A DNA stretch of 64,000 nt, from positions 135,590 to 199,589 of the forward strand of contig NW_019775473.1 of the NCBI RefSeq assembly GCF_001039355.2. Direction: 5' to 3'. A model generated the notes under the pieces. It was not told the DNA's origin. It did not search any database and worked only from the letters and a program-made list of their open reading frames with translations. Shown here piece after piece: positions 38,360-52,618 of the stretch (the first letter of the stretch is position 1; each line of letters begins with the position of its first letter). The position numbers and the translations under genes were made by a program. The DNA is from Lingula anatina (Eukaryota > Brachiopoda > Lingulata > Lingulida > Lingulidae).

Positions 38360-41300
38360 TGCGGACGTGCACTTGCATGTGTCTGTGCGCGTATGCATGA
38401 GTACGCGAAAGTGCAACAATTTTGATTTTTTTAAAAGTAACGATCTATATATCTTATCATCATTTCACCAAAGTTGTTCTTGTTCTTTACTGCCGCCAAA
38501 GTTTAACTATGCGTAGCTTGCAAACTGTCTTATACATGATTTTAAATAAACATTTCTACAATTGACACTACTTCAAGGACCCCCGTTAAATGACCCTTGT
38601 GCTTGGATTCACTTTACAGCATCAAACCTGTTTCCTTTCAGTCTCACAGCTTTTTTTTTTTGTTGTTGCCATGAGTTCACACACGTGCGTTAGAATGTTG
38701 TCTCGTTTACATTGCTTTGTCTCGTTTACATCGAGAAAGCATATAGCGTGGGATATTGTTTAAGGCATATTCAGACTATTCGCATTACTATTCATATCTT
38801 TTTATAAGGTTTGAATATTTTGTATATTTTTGTATATTTTTGAGATATAATAAAAACCTTGGTAAATGGCAACAATAAACAAGTAATGTCTAAGTTCACT
38901 GCTATTTCCCAAGTGTTTGCCCTCCCATGCCTTCTTAACCGAGGCTCGTAAGTACAGATGGAATGTGAGTACGCTACCCAGGCAGGGGATGTTTGGGGGG
39001 TGTGATTGAGACGTTCTTTTGTCCGAAAAATATCCTCTCAGACACAGACTTTGACCTAGGTTCCATGCAATTTTGAAGTTGGACCAATTAAGGGCAAAAT
39101 GGTCCTCTGAATCAGATAAAAGAACCCCCCCCCCTTTTGGTACTTTTGACCACAGGCCCACTACTGATATGTTATTGATATATTGACATTGAAAAGATAA
39201 GAAATGGCAGTGACAGGGGATTAGCTTACATAACTGTGTACACGACTATCTGTGTCGTCGTCACTGTCAACGCTAATCGAACTAAGATTTATAGCGGGAG
39301 AAAGCGAGTAGACGGAAAGATGCTACTGCACAAAAATAAGCGATGAAGTAAGACGTGAGTATTGATTTTTTGTTAACTATTAAATTCAATGAGAGGGGCG
39401 TTTATACGTAGTTAACACGTATTTGGAATGATTGAAATTTGGTAATTTATATCATTTATTTTGCTAAGTTTAAAAAATCACTGTAAACCTTAAATTTTAA
39501 AAAAACTCACAGTGAAATGGTGATCAAAATATCAAAATCTTAAAAACCACATTTTACCAGTGGTAAATGTTTAATGTTGGTATTTTAACAAGCAACAAAA
39601 ACGACCGTTAAGTTGTGAGTTTTGACGCCGGTACGCCCATATCGTTAACTTCAAAAAGGTGTTTGTTTTAGAAGGTGCTGTTGCAGTGACAAAAATGTGC
39701 CGCACACGTATTTATGAAAAAGAAAAGAAAAAAAAAAAGATAAAAAGTAACAACGACGAAATCCAGGTCTGACACAAGTCCTCACATGGTGTTCTTTAAA
39801 AAAGATGTTGGGTAGATTTTTTTCTGAAACGGAAAGAAATCTGATAATAAAGAAAGAAGATAATACTATGTCTATAAGTTGAGAGCCAATACGTTTTTGA
39901 TTCCCGAAAGAAAATCTTAAGTAAAAAAAACTGAAAGGTAGGTAAGATAGGTGAGATTTATCCCTGATGCATTTGCGCAATGAAACGTAAAGTTCCCATA
40001 ACTTCGACTACTGAACCTAGACTCAAATGTCAGCTTTTCTTGCGTAATAGACATTTACATACAAAGCACTGTATTCGATAGAATTTCAATACATCTCTTT
40101 GGTTAAATTCGTTCTTTGTAACGGTGACATGTGTCTAGGATTTTCTAAAAAATGTATGACGTGACAGGGGTGTTTCTACGTCCTTCCTTTTTCTTGTTTA
40201 ACCCGTAAAACGCTATCATGGACTAAACACCGTAGCACATGAATGGCGACTTGTTTTTAATTTTTCTTAACCATTGATAATCGCCTTGCGCTTAATCAGA
40301 ATAAGTTACTTTTTTTATTGATAATGTTAAGTATAACCAAAAAGGACAATGGCATTGCATTTCGGTGGTTGTTCAATTAGACACACAGGTGCATGTCTTT
40401 CATGTAGATAGATTTACATGGCAAAAGAGTATAAAGTTTCCTTGATGCGGATTGTTACATTGTGTGACATATTATTTTGTTCTTTTTCATGACAAAGTTT
40501 AACGTGGGGTGAGCACAAGGATTCAAATATCATAGTATATTTGAGAAGGACAGGAATTCAAAAAAATTGAAAAGATTAGTTGCGGTACTCTTTTGTTGAA
40601 CACTGAGTCCAAAAAATAGATTACAGACATGACATATGCGCATCAACCTGTGATAAAATATTCGTTTTTGTATAAATAACTTCCATACCATCTGGCTCTG
40701 AATAGAATTAATAATGTTTGCTTATAAGAATTATAATGGAAGCTCTTTTTTCTGTTTAACGGCATCTAAAGAAGCAACCGGTTAAGCCGCATTTTTCGTG
40801 GTTGGTTACAGCCCGACTTCGACTTCCGATCGATACAGTGTTTAAACATAGCTTAGGAGACTTTGTCCTAATACAGGTGTTTAGATGGCACGAAGTATTT
40901 TAGAGATCTATCAGACTATGAGGCAGACACTTTGACAGGTCGACATGATCGGCCTGAGTTGGCATTCCGTTTGACACAACTACACGGGATCTGTGTACAT
41001 TACGGTGACGTAACATCGTTGGATTTATCAACATATAAATCAAGATAGCCTAAAAGCGCCAAAGCTATTTTTCAGCACGATAACCCCCCCTGATAAACCT
41101 TGATGATTTATACGCAAATGCCAGCCTCGTACGGTCCCTACCGCAAAAATAATAATGATAATAATCAAATAAATATATAAATAATAACAAGATTTAAAAG
41201 AGCGTGGAGGTTAAAGTATTTTTACACGAAATATATCCAATTAGGCAAGAGAGAGAGAGAGAGAGTGAGAGAGTGAGAGAGTTTTTCTTGTGGCCTCTTA

Positions 41301-41797
41301 GGGACAGTGGTAAAAGCTTACGTGATCCATCAAAAAATAATTCCCATGTTTTTGCGCCCTGTTATCTCGAGAAGTAACGCGACACCACTTCAGTCAGTAC
41401 ATGTTTGTTAACTAACAAAACTGCGTGAAAGGTACACACAATAAGACAGAATACTGTTTGATAAACGATATCCATTTAGTCGACTTGTAAGATTTATACA
41501 GAATAACTGGCTTTGTATTAGACAGGTACTAATGCTCTGGCTCTTGTAGATGCCATTTAACTAAATACGTGCTTAAATAAATGACAATTTAACGACACGA
41601 GGACATAAGACAGCATAACGCATGTCGACGTGTATGGTTCTGAAGAGAATCATGATGTGTTCGTTGACTTGATAAATATGTTTTGGGGGGAAATGAGTTT
41701 CAGAAATTAGTGCCTGCATGTGCTTGTATGTAGGATGTGTGCTGTATTGTGATGCCATATTGGTTGTGTGAGAGTGAGTCGATGTGTAGCAGTACAA

Positions 41798-41926
<129 letters not shown>

Positions 41927-43474
41927 TGTGCGCGTGCGTGTCTTTTCAGGGTGCGCGTGGACATGCGAGTGCGTGTTTCTTTGTGTTTTTGCGTTTGGGC
42001 ACGTGTGTACGAGTGTGTGAGAGAGAAGGGGAGAGGGGAAGAAAAAGGACTTCCAGCTAACTCCTCTAGATAATGTGATAATGTGAGAGAAAGCATGCGC
42101 ATATCAGACCCGAAGAGAGATGACTGAATCAGTCCGTCAATGAGACCGAGTTGTAAACGAAATTTGTAGAATACACATACTGTATCTGAAACAGCTCGGA
42201 ACTAAACAAAATTGAAAGCAAGGCTGTCCTTCAGGCGGTGAAATAACACAGTCACCAAACACTCAGAAAGCGTGAGACATTTCTTCAAACACGATCAAAA
42301 CATTCCTCGATAATTAGGAGACGAATATCCCGATGGATAAACACGTGGGATAAACAAACAACGGATAAGTGGAGAGTTAGTCGATGGTTACATATATATA
42401 TCGGATCACGCGCCATTAGTTGGCACAGAAACTGACGTGATTATCAAACTTGTAACTTATGAAGTATCCGCGACCAATTTACTATCAGGAAATCTCGGTG
42501 TCTGTAAGGTGGTAATTGATATACTGATAATCTTCACCGCCAGGGCCCGTGCTGAGTTTGTACAGACAAATTTGAGATCTCGCTGCTGTAAAAATGATAA
42601 AAGAGTAGCACGCTTATGTAGGTTCATTGTGTATGTGGAATGTTTAATACGGCTAGAAGATATTTGCTTGTTCACTGGCACACGAACTTGTATGAAGACA
42701 CGTATGTTCTTTTTGGACATATGTGTGTGTGTGTGTGTGTGTGTTTGTGCGTGTGCATGCATGCGGGATTTTGTGTCTTCTTGCGCGATTATTGTTCAAA
42801 CATGGGACATAGTTACTAAAGAGAATTACTGAAAAGAATGCATATATCAAAATGCATCCTCCTCAAAGATGGTAATGCGAACTATTCCTGTGAAGGCGAT
42901 ACCTATCATCTTTACCCTAAAATGTCACCGGACAAGTTGACTCTGTGAATTGACCTTCCTCGGTTGGTTTACAATATGGGTTCACCTGTGATCTACGATG
43001 TAATGTGGATGTGCACCAATTTCCTGGATAGGGACCTCACAGAGTGACCGTGCCGCTCTTAGAAAATATTGAGTTACGTTGCATTCCCGGGGAAAAAATC
43101 ACAAAAATGTCGAAGGGCAAATGATAAATCTTAACGACCATCTGGCAGTGAGTTTTCAGCAAAATTAATTACGTGTGTTGGAGGCATGCATCACTGTCTG
43201 GAAGGTGTCCCTGACCCGAAGGAAAAATAACCTTTATTATTTATCATCCTATGGATACCGTGTTGTTTCTTGTTTTCTATTCTCAGACCATGAAAAGCAT
43301 ATTTACACGATTGCATATATTTGCTCCTATGCTGGGGTATAGTAACGAATTAGTTGGAAAAAGTGCAATAGCAAAAAAAAAAAAAAAAACCTTAGGCGAA
43401 CCTCGTGTGGCCAAACCCGTGCAAACAGGTTGATTATTCTTATCACAGCCTCTCAATGCAATTACAATTACTCA

Positions 43475-43714
43475 TGGCTCATTTCCACTGAAATTATCGG
43501 TATACGTAGATCGATCCAACTCCGTGGTGACTCTCTGTAAATGCAATCAGCTTAAAAGATAAACACGCCTCCTTTTGTTACCAGCGTTCTCGCAAAATCA
43601 CCAGCTGTTCTGTATTCTTCTCAATACCAGGTAGGATTGTTAACCTCTTAAACTGATTGCATTCAGCGAGAGCCTCAATGGAGTTGGATCTATGTATTCA
43701 TTGGGAATGGGCCC
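43475..43714 (+). mobile_element. Inverted-repeat MITE, family copy 1
   Basis: Long imperfect inverted ends: left GATCCAACTCCGTGGTGACT ... TGCAATCAGCTTA, right (reverse complemented) GATCCAACTCCATTGAGGCT ... TGCAATCAGTTTAA. The outer ends are GGCTCATTTCC and GGGCCCATTCCC. The interior holds CACGCCTCC and ATCACCAGCTG. No coding capacity; a fold-back structure about 240 bases long. Confidence 0.75.
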
Positions 43715-43804
43715 TTAGATCAGACCTGTTTGTCTCTGCGAGTTCAAGCTATCTAGTGAATACTTATTACCTACGTATGTGACACCTATATTACACCTTT
43801 ACCA

Positions 43805-43828
43805 TTCAATGGGAATGGGCCCTTAGAT
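43805..43828 (+). repeat. Solitary end fragment of the inverted-repeat MITE family
   Basis: ATTCAATGGGAATGGGCCC plus TTAGATT repeats the right end of MITE copy 1 (43697-43720) about 108 bases downstream. No matching second end is near, so it is a truncated or duplicated terminus. Confidence 0.5.
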
Positions 43829-44436
43829 TCGTATTAAACAAGTAGACATGTCAAATTATTGCCACTAAACCCGACCAAATGCCAATACATAGTTTTAAAC
43901 AGTATAACTTAAAAAATACCACAGGGTTCCGTTTAATTATTTCAAATTCCTTTCGTTTAATTTTTCTTTTCATTATAAACTGGAAGAACAGATAAGTAGG
44001 TCAATTTTAAAACCAAAAATTTGAAGAGAGTGCAGTTTTAAATACTGTGTTGAGACTGACCGAGTGATAATTTTTGGGGGTGTATGTAAATTCTTATTGC
44101 GACAAAGTTGTGTGTGAAACTGGTGGTAGTTATTTGAATGCGTTACCGGGAACGGGCACAGCTGTCATCTCGCTTGTAATGTACCTTTAATTTAATCATT
44201 GCAATGCGTAGCAATGAAACTTGTATTGTACTGTATCGCCGTTCCTATTGTGCTGTGCGCAATCCATTTTTCTTTGTGCATTTCTTTTTCGCTCCTTTGC
44301 GCATAACATTTAAGAACAAAATTATCAGCATGGGAAATATGTTAAAGAACAACAGTTTTGCAGAAGAGATCTATTCAATTATATATCAGGGTAGTTATGG
44401 CAGTGCTGAATGCAAACAAAAATTCGGTGTTAGATT

Positions 44437-44663
44437 GGGTTCCCATTAACCTATCGTACTAACAGGATCGATCTAACTCCGAGGGGATGCTCGCTACATT
44501 GCATTTAGTTTAAGAGGCTTAAATGTCTGTCACGCCCACTGAAGCTGCTGGGGGGGGGGGGGTAATTAACTTTCGTACTCACTTAAACTGAATGCGATTT
44601 AGCGAGAATCCCCTAGGGGATAGTTCGATCCTGCTCGTGCGATAGGGTTATGGGAACAGTCCC
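44437..44663 (+). mobile_element. Inverted-repeat MITE, family copy 2
   Basis: The left arm GGGTTCCCATTAACCTATCG ... CTCGCTACATTGCATTTAGT pairs with the reverse complement of the right arm (TGTTCCCATAACCCTATCGC ... CTCGCTAAATCGCATTCAGT). The same inner words as copies 1 and 3 are present (CACGCCC). A G run replaces part of the interior. This copy is shorter and more diverged. Confidence 0.72.
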
Positions 44664-47600
44664 TAAAGGAGCCCAGGCACCACAGCACCTGTGCGCTAAG
44701 GTCCCGGATGGAGGTGTCCCTCAGTGCCACTTTCAGCTGATGATAAATGTGGGCTGGGTCGACACGAAGTGCGAAGAGGAATGAGGACCGTTTAATGATG
44801 CCGAGGAAGATGGATAGTAAATAAGGACAGCAGCTGGGCTATCTGTTTTAAAGTAACATTTACATCTTTGCAGCCACTTAAAAAGTTATAGCACGAATGT
44901 GTCAGCGTTAATTGGCACTAGGTCAAAAATCGCGTGACCCGGTGGTACTTGTCGAAGTAGCAGAAACAAACTAGAAAAAAAAAACAAGAAAAAAGATGAG
45001 AACTTAGCAAGCAATGGGTTTAAATTGAGCTTAGGTTTTTCTATGCTTTGAAAAATAAGAAGAAGTAAATTGAACGCATAGCAACGCCATCGGAAGAAAC
45101 GTTACGTCGTAATCAGTGTCGGTATTTGGGAACAGGACGTAGTTTTCATGCGTGCGTTAATCGTAAGCTGAAACATTTTCTCAAGGGAACACTTGAAATA
45201 AATTACAAAAAAGTGTCATAAACATAGCCCAATAATTAGCACTGAGAATGAAGGAGATGAGTAATGATTAACGTACCAATATTGAAACATTTTCTCAGGA
45301 GAAGACTTTGATAGGAAAAATTAGTGTTATTCTCGTCAGCACTTATTCATCAGCGACAGTGAAATGTGGTTAATGGAAGCCAAGGGGAAATGATTGTTGG
45401 AATAATTTTACACCTGATGAAAGAGAGTGACTATCATTTTTTGTTACGTATTAAGCTTAAATTTAGTGTAAGCATTATTTTTGGCAGTGGGAACAAGAGC
45501 GTGAGAAGAAAAGCAACAAAAGTCCAAATGTCCGCCAAAATATCACCGCTTGCGATGGTTAAAATGAAGTTAAATGAAACGGAATAATGGCTTGCTGATA
45601 GGGTTTCAAACTTTCAGCGACAATTTAAAATTAGAATTACATGTAGCTGTGAGGCCATAAGTTTTACCTAAACGTTGACATTAGCGGCGGTAGTGAGAGC
45701 AAATTCGTAAAGTTAAAGGAAACACACGTGCATTTTAATTAGGTAATGTTAAAACAGCTATTTGGATTGCCATTGGACAGCCGGCACATCAGTTTTCAGT
45801 TCGACCGTAAAAACATCTACGGCGTCCAGGAAAACAAAACAAAATAACACGGCAATAGCAAAAAATGTAGATGAAAGGTGATGGCAATAAATGGACATTT
45901 ACCTAAAACTAGGGTTAATTCATGTCAGACAGAAGTGGATATTGTCCTCCACTTCTTGAACTCAATTTGCAATAAATCTCTGGCCAGCGAGTATGGAAGA
46001 AATTATCAGTTCGAGGCAGCGGCAAGACGTTAATGGCACAGCAACACGTGACAAACGCAGAAACCAAACAACCTTTCTTTTAAGTATACCGTAGTCGAGA
46101 CCGTTAACGATAATCAAGATATTATTATACAGGGTGGTGATAAATCACTGGCAAAATATCGCCATTAACTATGTCACTTCCGGCTCAATTAGAAGGTACT
46201 TGTTGAGTTATGTGAGCCAAAAATAAAATATATAGCCAAAGTATCACGAAAGTTGGAGCTTAGTTTGATGTTACAACCTTCGTTGTTGGATACTTTCTAT
46301 TCCACTGCGTATTTCCTAGATACATATGTTTTCATTGGAAAGGAAATGGTTGACAAGAATAACAGAAGAGTAATTGTGTAAAATAGATGTGCGTAAACAA
46401 ACTGATTGACATTTCTATCGAAAGTGAAGTATTAGTAAGAGAAACAAACTTTTGTCTCATTGCGTGTCATTTCTTCTCATTTCCAAACGTAATAATGGAG
46501 AATATGTGTGCGGTTGGGGTGGGTTGAGCACATCGGTCCCCTGAGGTTGAAATTATAATGACCCGGTGGCTGATAAATTAAATTGAACCGTCCCAACTCA
46601 AGTGGAAATCCGCCTTTGAGGTGTGTGAAACATAATCCCTTTGTATAAACGTTAAGGGTGCTATCGTGACATTGTCACCACAAACAAAGCACAGTTTTGT
46701 TTGAGAAGCACGTTAAATCATGTAATAAAGCATGAGGGTGGGAAATAAAAAGAAAATGTATATATTAGCCGTTGCGCTTTTAGAAGGTAAATATAAAACG
46801 TGACAGGTAGTGGGACGTTGTCTTGGCTTCTAGGTGTGTACAGCAGCCAAGTAAAGCACGTCAAGTCTCTAAGTCGGTCGAATCCCTGTGAACTTTATCC
46901 TCAGACCCTGGCAGAAAGTATAAAGCTAACTGCGATGCACTCAAATAAAAACTAATCATGCGTGGAAGAAAGTGTTCAATTACCTTGCCCCGGGGGGAAG
47001 ACTCGCCAGCCTCAGCGACTCTAAACCACGCGGAATGAAGCGTAAAACTATGCGACACCTCTGAAAAGAAGCCTTTATAGAATGCTCCAGGGAAATAGTT
47101 TTGACTTAGTTACTCTTACCTATAAGTATAGTGGGATATTTCAATTCTTTCAAGGGGCAAGCTCCATGGTTACTCCTGACCTTCGTTAAAATGTAAATGT
47201 CTGGCTAGTGAAAATTTACTTGAACACAACGGGTTTGTTGTTGAAGTTTAAACCATAGGGTAGGTCTTTGTTTGACTGAAGCATCGTTTTAAGAGGGAGA
47301 AAGGGGTATATTCAGTATGACATAGAAAATGCTGGGTACCCAACGTACTGAAATAGGTGACAACGCCGCTTTATGCCATTTCTAATTTTTCAGCCTTAAC
47401 CCCCCCCCCCACTCCCTTCTCCCCCCTCCCCCCTCGTGAATACAACAAGGACGGAACAACAGCGTCGATGACACAGAGTTTTAATTTTGCGGGAATGGGC
47501 ACCATATTCAAAGTTAATTAATCGTTAGGAAAAAATATCTATGAGCAGATGTATATACGTAATTAGACGTGTGATAAATTGCTGTGCACTGTAAGATAAT

Positions 47601-50261
47601 AACGATGTTTTTGAAGCAAACGCCTTAGTTATTACGACATACCGCCCATATTTTATCGTCTTATTCTTGGAAAGAATTCTGATAGCATTCAATAAATGTA
47701 GAATATGTCAAAGGTTTGAGATATCAAGCGTAATCGCAATTCCCCATACAAATTTCCGCATAACATACCGAGTTATGGTAAATAGGGCAGCTGCGTTCAA
47801 ATTTTCTAATTGAAAATAATTGCCATATTTACCCCGTGCGTTTTTTTTTTTTTTTTTTTTTTTTTTTTTGGTGGTGAAATGAAGTGCATGTCGATTTTTT
47901 TCCATATTGAGGCAAATACTGGATTGCACTTGGCAAAACCACAAGTGCTCGTGGGTTTGCTAACTGGCCATTTATAGAACGTGGCTATTGAGCTTCATAC
48001 ATGTACTCTGTCTTCGGTATCGACCTTCATTTCAATCTTGGTTTTAATACATATATATGCATAGATTTCAGTTACATCAAACATTCATTCAATCAAACTC
48101 AAACATAAGGATGGCACAAAAAGGGCAAAAGAAGAGGTGCGGTAATGAATTATAGAAAACAGTTTTGATTCAACTTCCTACCTGTGGGAAACATCGTTTT
48201 TGGCAGAATCTTTTCCTAGTGCGCCAGAAATACTGAAATTGCCTTTTGTCGGCACTCTATAACGTGGTAAAGTACAGAAAAGTACTGTTTGTGTTTCATT
48301 TTCACTTGTTGAGAGAAGTGATAGAGCACCTGCCTTTGTTGACGAACGTTATCAAATTATTCGTATTCGTTTGGCAGTCAGCAGTTTTAGTTACATCACA
48401 GTACAAGAAGCCAGCGAAAGAAAACTTTTGTCTTCTTATAGACTTCTTTAGTTTTATAACATGCGTGCTTTGCATTTACTCCTCAAGACACCCTGTTCAC
48501 AATGACAGTAGTGAGGGTGCACGAGTGAGGGTTTTGTTTTAAAATTTTTGCGGTCATCCATATTTCAGTTCTCAAAAAGTTATTTTCCGTCGCTTATAAT
48601 GTGCGGGAAAGCGCCATATCACAGGAATAATGTATTTTCTTTACGTAATACTTGCTTTCCTAAATAGAAAACGAAATAACCTGAAACCCAAATTCAATTG
48701 TGGTGTCAATTTCTATTTAAAAAAGGGAACAAGGAAACGTAAAATTTTATTAATATCAAGGTGCACTTAAACACGAAGGGAGTGGATAGTCAAAACGTGT
48801 AGAATATAAACTGGTGGAATTTGCATGGAGCAAGAAAGTACCCACAAGATACACCTGATTGTCGAGGAAAAGATACAGTTATTGATTATATGTTTCTTAG
48901 CAAATTTGTTAATCACGTGCTTTCGTGTGTGCGGGGTATTCTCTGATAGCAGGCCCTCTAAAATACTGAACAAAATCGCTTTTAACATTTTTGTAACAGA
49001 CTACTAGCGCACCCTGTGGTCAGAGAGTATGTGAGTTTTAATTGTGCGCTCGTCTGTGTTTGTGTGTGTCCATGTGTGCGAGCACGTGTGTGTGTGTGTG
49101 CTTGAGCGCTTGTTTGAAACAAGAGGAGGAGGGTGACGTCTTTCAGTTTTGTTGCCCATATTAAGGCAGTCTCAGCCCGCTACTTAAAGAACCCGTATAC
49201 CGTCTTTGCAACATAAGAAGCAATCAAGGTGAATGGGCCCTGTGGACCTTACAATGTGTAGTCTACCTATGTCTCTCCGGTCCTGCACTAATGTCTAGTT
49301 TGTATGTGCGTCATGTTTCGCGTTGCTGCGGAGATTGAAATGTAACATTAATGACCATGAATTAATCTCTCACCCAACTCGCGGCCGTCATGTATTTGGG
49401 ATGATCAAACAAAAGTGTAGAAGAGAAAGATCACTTATCCTTAACTGCTCTCACAAGAAAGCATATAGGCTAGAGTACAGAGAACACGCTTGGTTTAGTT
49501 GGAAATAGAACAGAGTGGAATGGACGACTCTGTGTGAAGACATTTCACAGCAGTGGTCCTGAATAAGAGGTACATGATACGCTAGACTCCTCCCCCCCCC
49601 CTCCCTTCTCCGATCCCCGACCCAAGTTCATTGCGATTATGGTCCCCACATTGCATTGCAAAGATGAAAATGGTGTGAAAGTTACTTTAGTACATTTTGG
49701 CTTGTTTACAACGACTATTGTGTGATCCAACCCATATCACTGTGTGTACGGGGTACCCTATTTATATTAGTAACATGACAATTAATTAAAGTAATGAATC
49801 CGAATGTGTCTTCTCGAGTTTTGCTGTGGTTTCAACATGTCTTGTTGGTTTTCGTTTTGTTTGCAATTGCGCTTACTTCCTCAATTATTGTGTAATATCA
49901 ACAATATTGATAAAGCGAGAGCAGTGACATATTCTATTTGACTTCCCCTTATGAAGTATATTTTTAAGTACCCCGGTATTTTAATAGCGTTTCTTGTCAT
50001 ACGTTAAGTTTTTTAGGAGTAATTTCCCTTGTAATTGCCAACAATTCCTGACAGGAAGGTAAACAGAAAAAAATCAAACTCATCGCGTTAAGGCTCATAA
50101 TTGCTTTTCGACCTTTAGGCGCAAGGTAAATTTTGATCGCCGCACTCTTGAGTGTAGAATGACAGTTAGACGACAAGAATTTACGTTTGGTAGTCCATCA
50201 GATAGAGATGTGCAGTCCCAAAACTGTCTCTATAATTTCAGAAGCAGAAGCAGGATGACAG

Positions 50262-50295
50262 GCAGACAGACAGACAGACAAAAAAACGAACAGAC

Positions 50296-50330
<35 letters not shown>

Positions 50331-50455
50331 AAGCGAACAGACCGACAGACAGATGGACTTCCAGACAGACAGACAGACAGACAGACAGATAGACAGACGG
50401 ACAGACAGACAGATGGACTTCCAGACAGACAGACAGAAAGACGAACAGACAGTCG
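50262..50455 (+). repeat. (CAGA)n satellite with a 60-base higher-order unit
   Basis: Tetranucleotide CAGA array. The interruption AGATGGACTTCCAGACAGAC occurs twice (50351 and 50411), 60 bases apart, so a block was itself duplicated. Confidence 0.93.
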
Positions 50456-52056
50456 GATAGATTGTAATGTTTAGTCTGCGTGCAGGCCGATACATAAGGA
50501 AAACTATCCAGCACACCCCAATATCTCTCTGATCAATCTATTTTCATTTTTTCTGGAAATATATCATCTGTAAAGGGTATTCCTTTAAGTATGGATCTGT
50601 TCAGACTCCCTTTCTTTTAAGTACCCGAGGTATAAGGCGGCAGGTCGCAGGGTGAGGTGTGGGTTTAATTTGCCGTGTTGTAAGGAGAAGTTAAAAAGGC
50701 ATTCACTGACTTCTTAACTTTAGTTTGCATTGTAAAATAGCCCCGTTCCCTGTCTAAACATACTACGTGCGATGGAGCGAATGTAATTTAGTGTAACAAA
50801 TTAACTCTGCTGTAATACAGAGCCAATGGCGTTAACTGACGTACAGTGCCCCGTGCAATGCATTCGCAATGGTGCGTTATAGGAATCCAGTCGTCGGACA
50901 CCTGCTCATCAGAACGAGACCAATGTGAGTATTGAGAGAAGTTAAAAAAGAAGTCTGCAGAGCAAAGAGTGGTGTTGAAAACTACAGGGAGACGCACGTT
51001 AACGTGTTGGGATATAACATTTCTGACCGCCACCACCGAAGATTGCCGATTTGTTCCGTTGACAATTGCAGCATTTACAAAGGCATTTCATTTCACGTTT
51101 ATTGGCCTTTCGAAGTTGGGCGTCAGGGCGTTTATGGACATTATGCCAGGGGCATAAGGTAATGGAGACACTCTTGTAGAAAATTTTGTCATTGCGTGAA
51201 TACTCTCTCTCTCTTTCTCTCTCTTGCATAGTGCTTGCCCCTCTTTCTCTCTCTCTCTCTCTCATTCTCTCATCACAGCAGCAAATACCGCTGGTGTTTA
51301 AGGTTTGATGTTTTTTTCACGATTTATTATACTGTCGAACAAGCAGCACGCGAATCAAACTCTGAGAACAAACTATCGCTTGTACATTTTCATTGTGGTT
51401 TACTATACACAACGTTGTTGGTGAACCCCTTTTTTAGAGCACCAATACAATAACAACATTTGAGGACTTAATTCTGAGGGCTTTTGAAATAGCATTGTAA
51501 GTTGACGGAGAAAGAATGATATTAGCCTACCTTTAGATGTATGGTAGTACACCAGAGGTCTTTATATCTCAAAACCTTCTATGCGTTTTGTGAGGTAATG
51601 TTTTTTCCTCATAATAGTTGTACACTAGTTTCAACCTTTAAAAAGATTTCCGTCTGCAGTTAACGTGAATTATATACAGTAAGTGACACGAAACGGCCAA
51701 ACTCCCGGCTTAACTCACCTTAATGTGTATGTTACATGGCATGACAGTGTATTTGTTCATATCGATTTGAGAGTGGTCTATGTGTTATCACGATTCAGTG
51801 GTTTGCGAAAAAAGGTAGAAAGTGAATGCTAACTTGGCAAAGGAGGAAAACTTTTCAAGGAGAATATTTGTCAATTAAGCGTTATTTATTTGGATAATGG
51901 AAAGCCTTTTAAAAGCATAAGGGGCCTACTGTTCGTGAAGACTCATAAGCCTTTTTTGTATCAGTATCTGTCTGTCGTTGAACAAGTGTGAGGAAAGTTG
52001 TAATCTTTCTTGACGTCCATCAATTGCCAGAAAATCATTCAGATTGTATTAGTTAT

Positions 52057-52061
<5 letters not shown>

Positions 52062-52088
<27 letters not shown>
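52062..52088 (+). repeat. (GA)n microsatellite
   Basis: Short GA tract followed by purine-rich sequence to about 52125. Confidence 0.9.
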
Positions 52089-52091
<3 letters not shown>

Positions 52092-52582
52092 GTAGGGGGA
52101 ACTGAGAGAAAGAGAAAAAGGCTAAAAAGAAACATTTACAGCACATTATGCATACATACTTTAGGAATCCACTAGTGTGTCTACCGCATTGGGTGAACCT
52201 GGTACTTAACCTGGGATATCAGGATCCCATCTTTACTTTTTATCTATATTGCTAATCATTTCGTTTTGACGAAAAACATGCCTTACGGTAAAATAACACG
52301 GGCAGACAGACAAATTGGAACCCTCAGGATAAGCCATTTCATTCCCCGTGCAAGTTCATGTAGCAGCAATTATAACCCGACAAAAAGAAGTTAAGGAGAA
52401 AAGCCCGAGGTTTCATGACAAGTATAGAGCCAAAAACAACGTCGAGTCTGCTCGCGGTCTTAAGAAATTTATCATGCGAAAACCCGTCTGCATGTATTTA
52501 TCAGATACATGTGTGCCTTTTTCTGGTGTACCTTTCCTAACATTCTTTGGCACGTTACTCTCGCAAGGGCGTGATTTTAAAG

Positions 52583-52618
52583 AAAGGTCTCGCAAGGTCA
52601 CATCACCCCGAGACCTTT
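52583..52618. other. Short perfect hairpin
   Basis: AAAGGTCTCG and CGAGACCTTT form a 10-bp stem with a 16-base loop. Function unknown; no U run follows. Confidence 0.4.

Noticed and set aside
38802-39161. Minus-strand frame of 119 codons
   Set aside because: Composition changes midway to AT-driven residues, a C run (39126-39134) breaks the start region, and no motif or splice signal was seen; may be an old repeat.
50262-50455. Possible CRISPR-like array
   Set aside because: It is a simple CAGA tetranucleotide repeat without unique spacers, in a eukaryotic context.
50932-51162. Two overlapping frames ending at a donor-like CATAAG/GTAATG
   Set aside because: Two frames are equally open, neither has a convincing acceptor or motif, and the minus strand is open too; no basis to choose.
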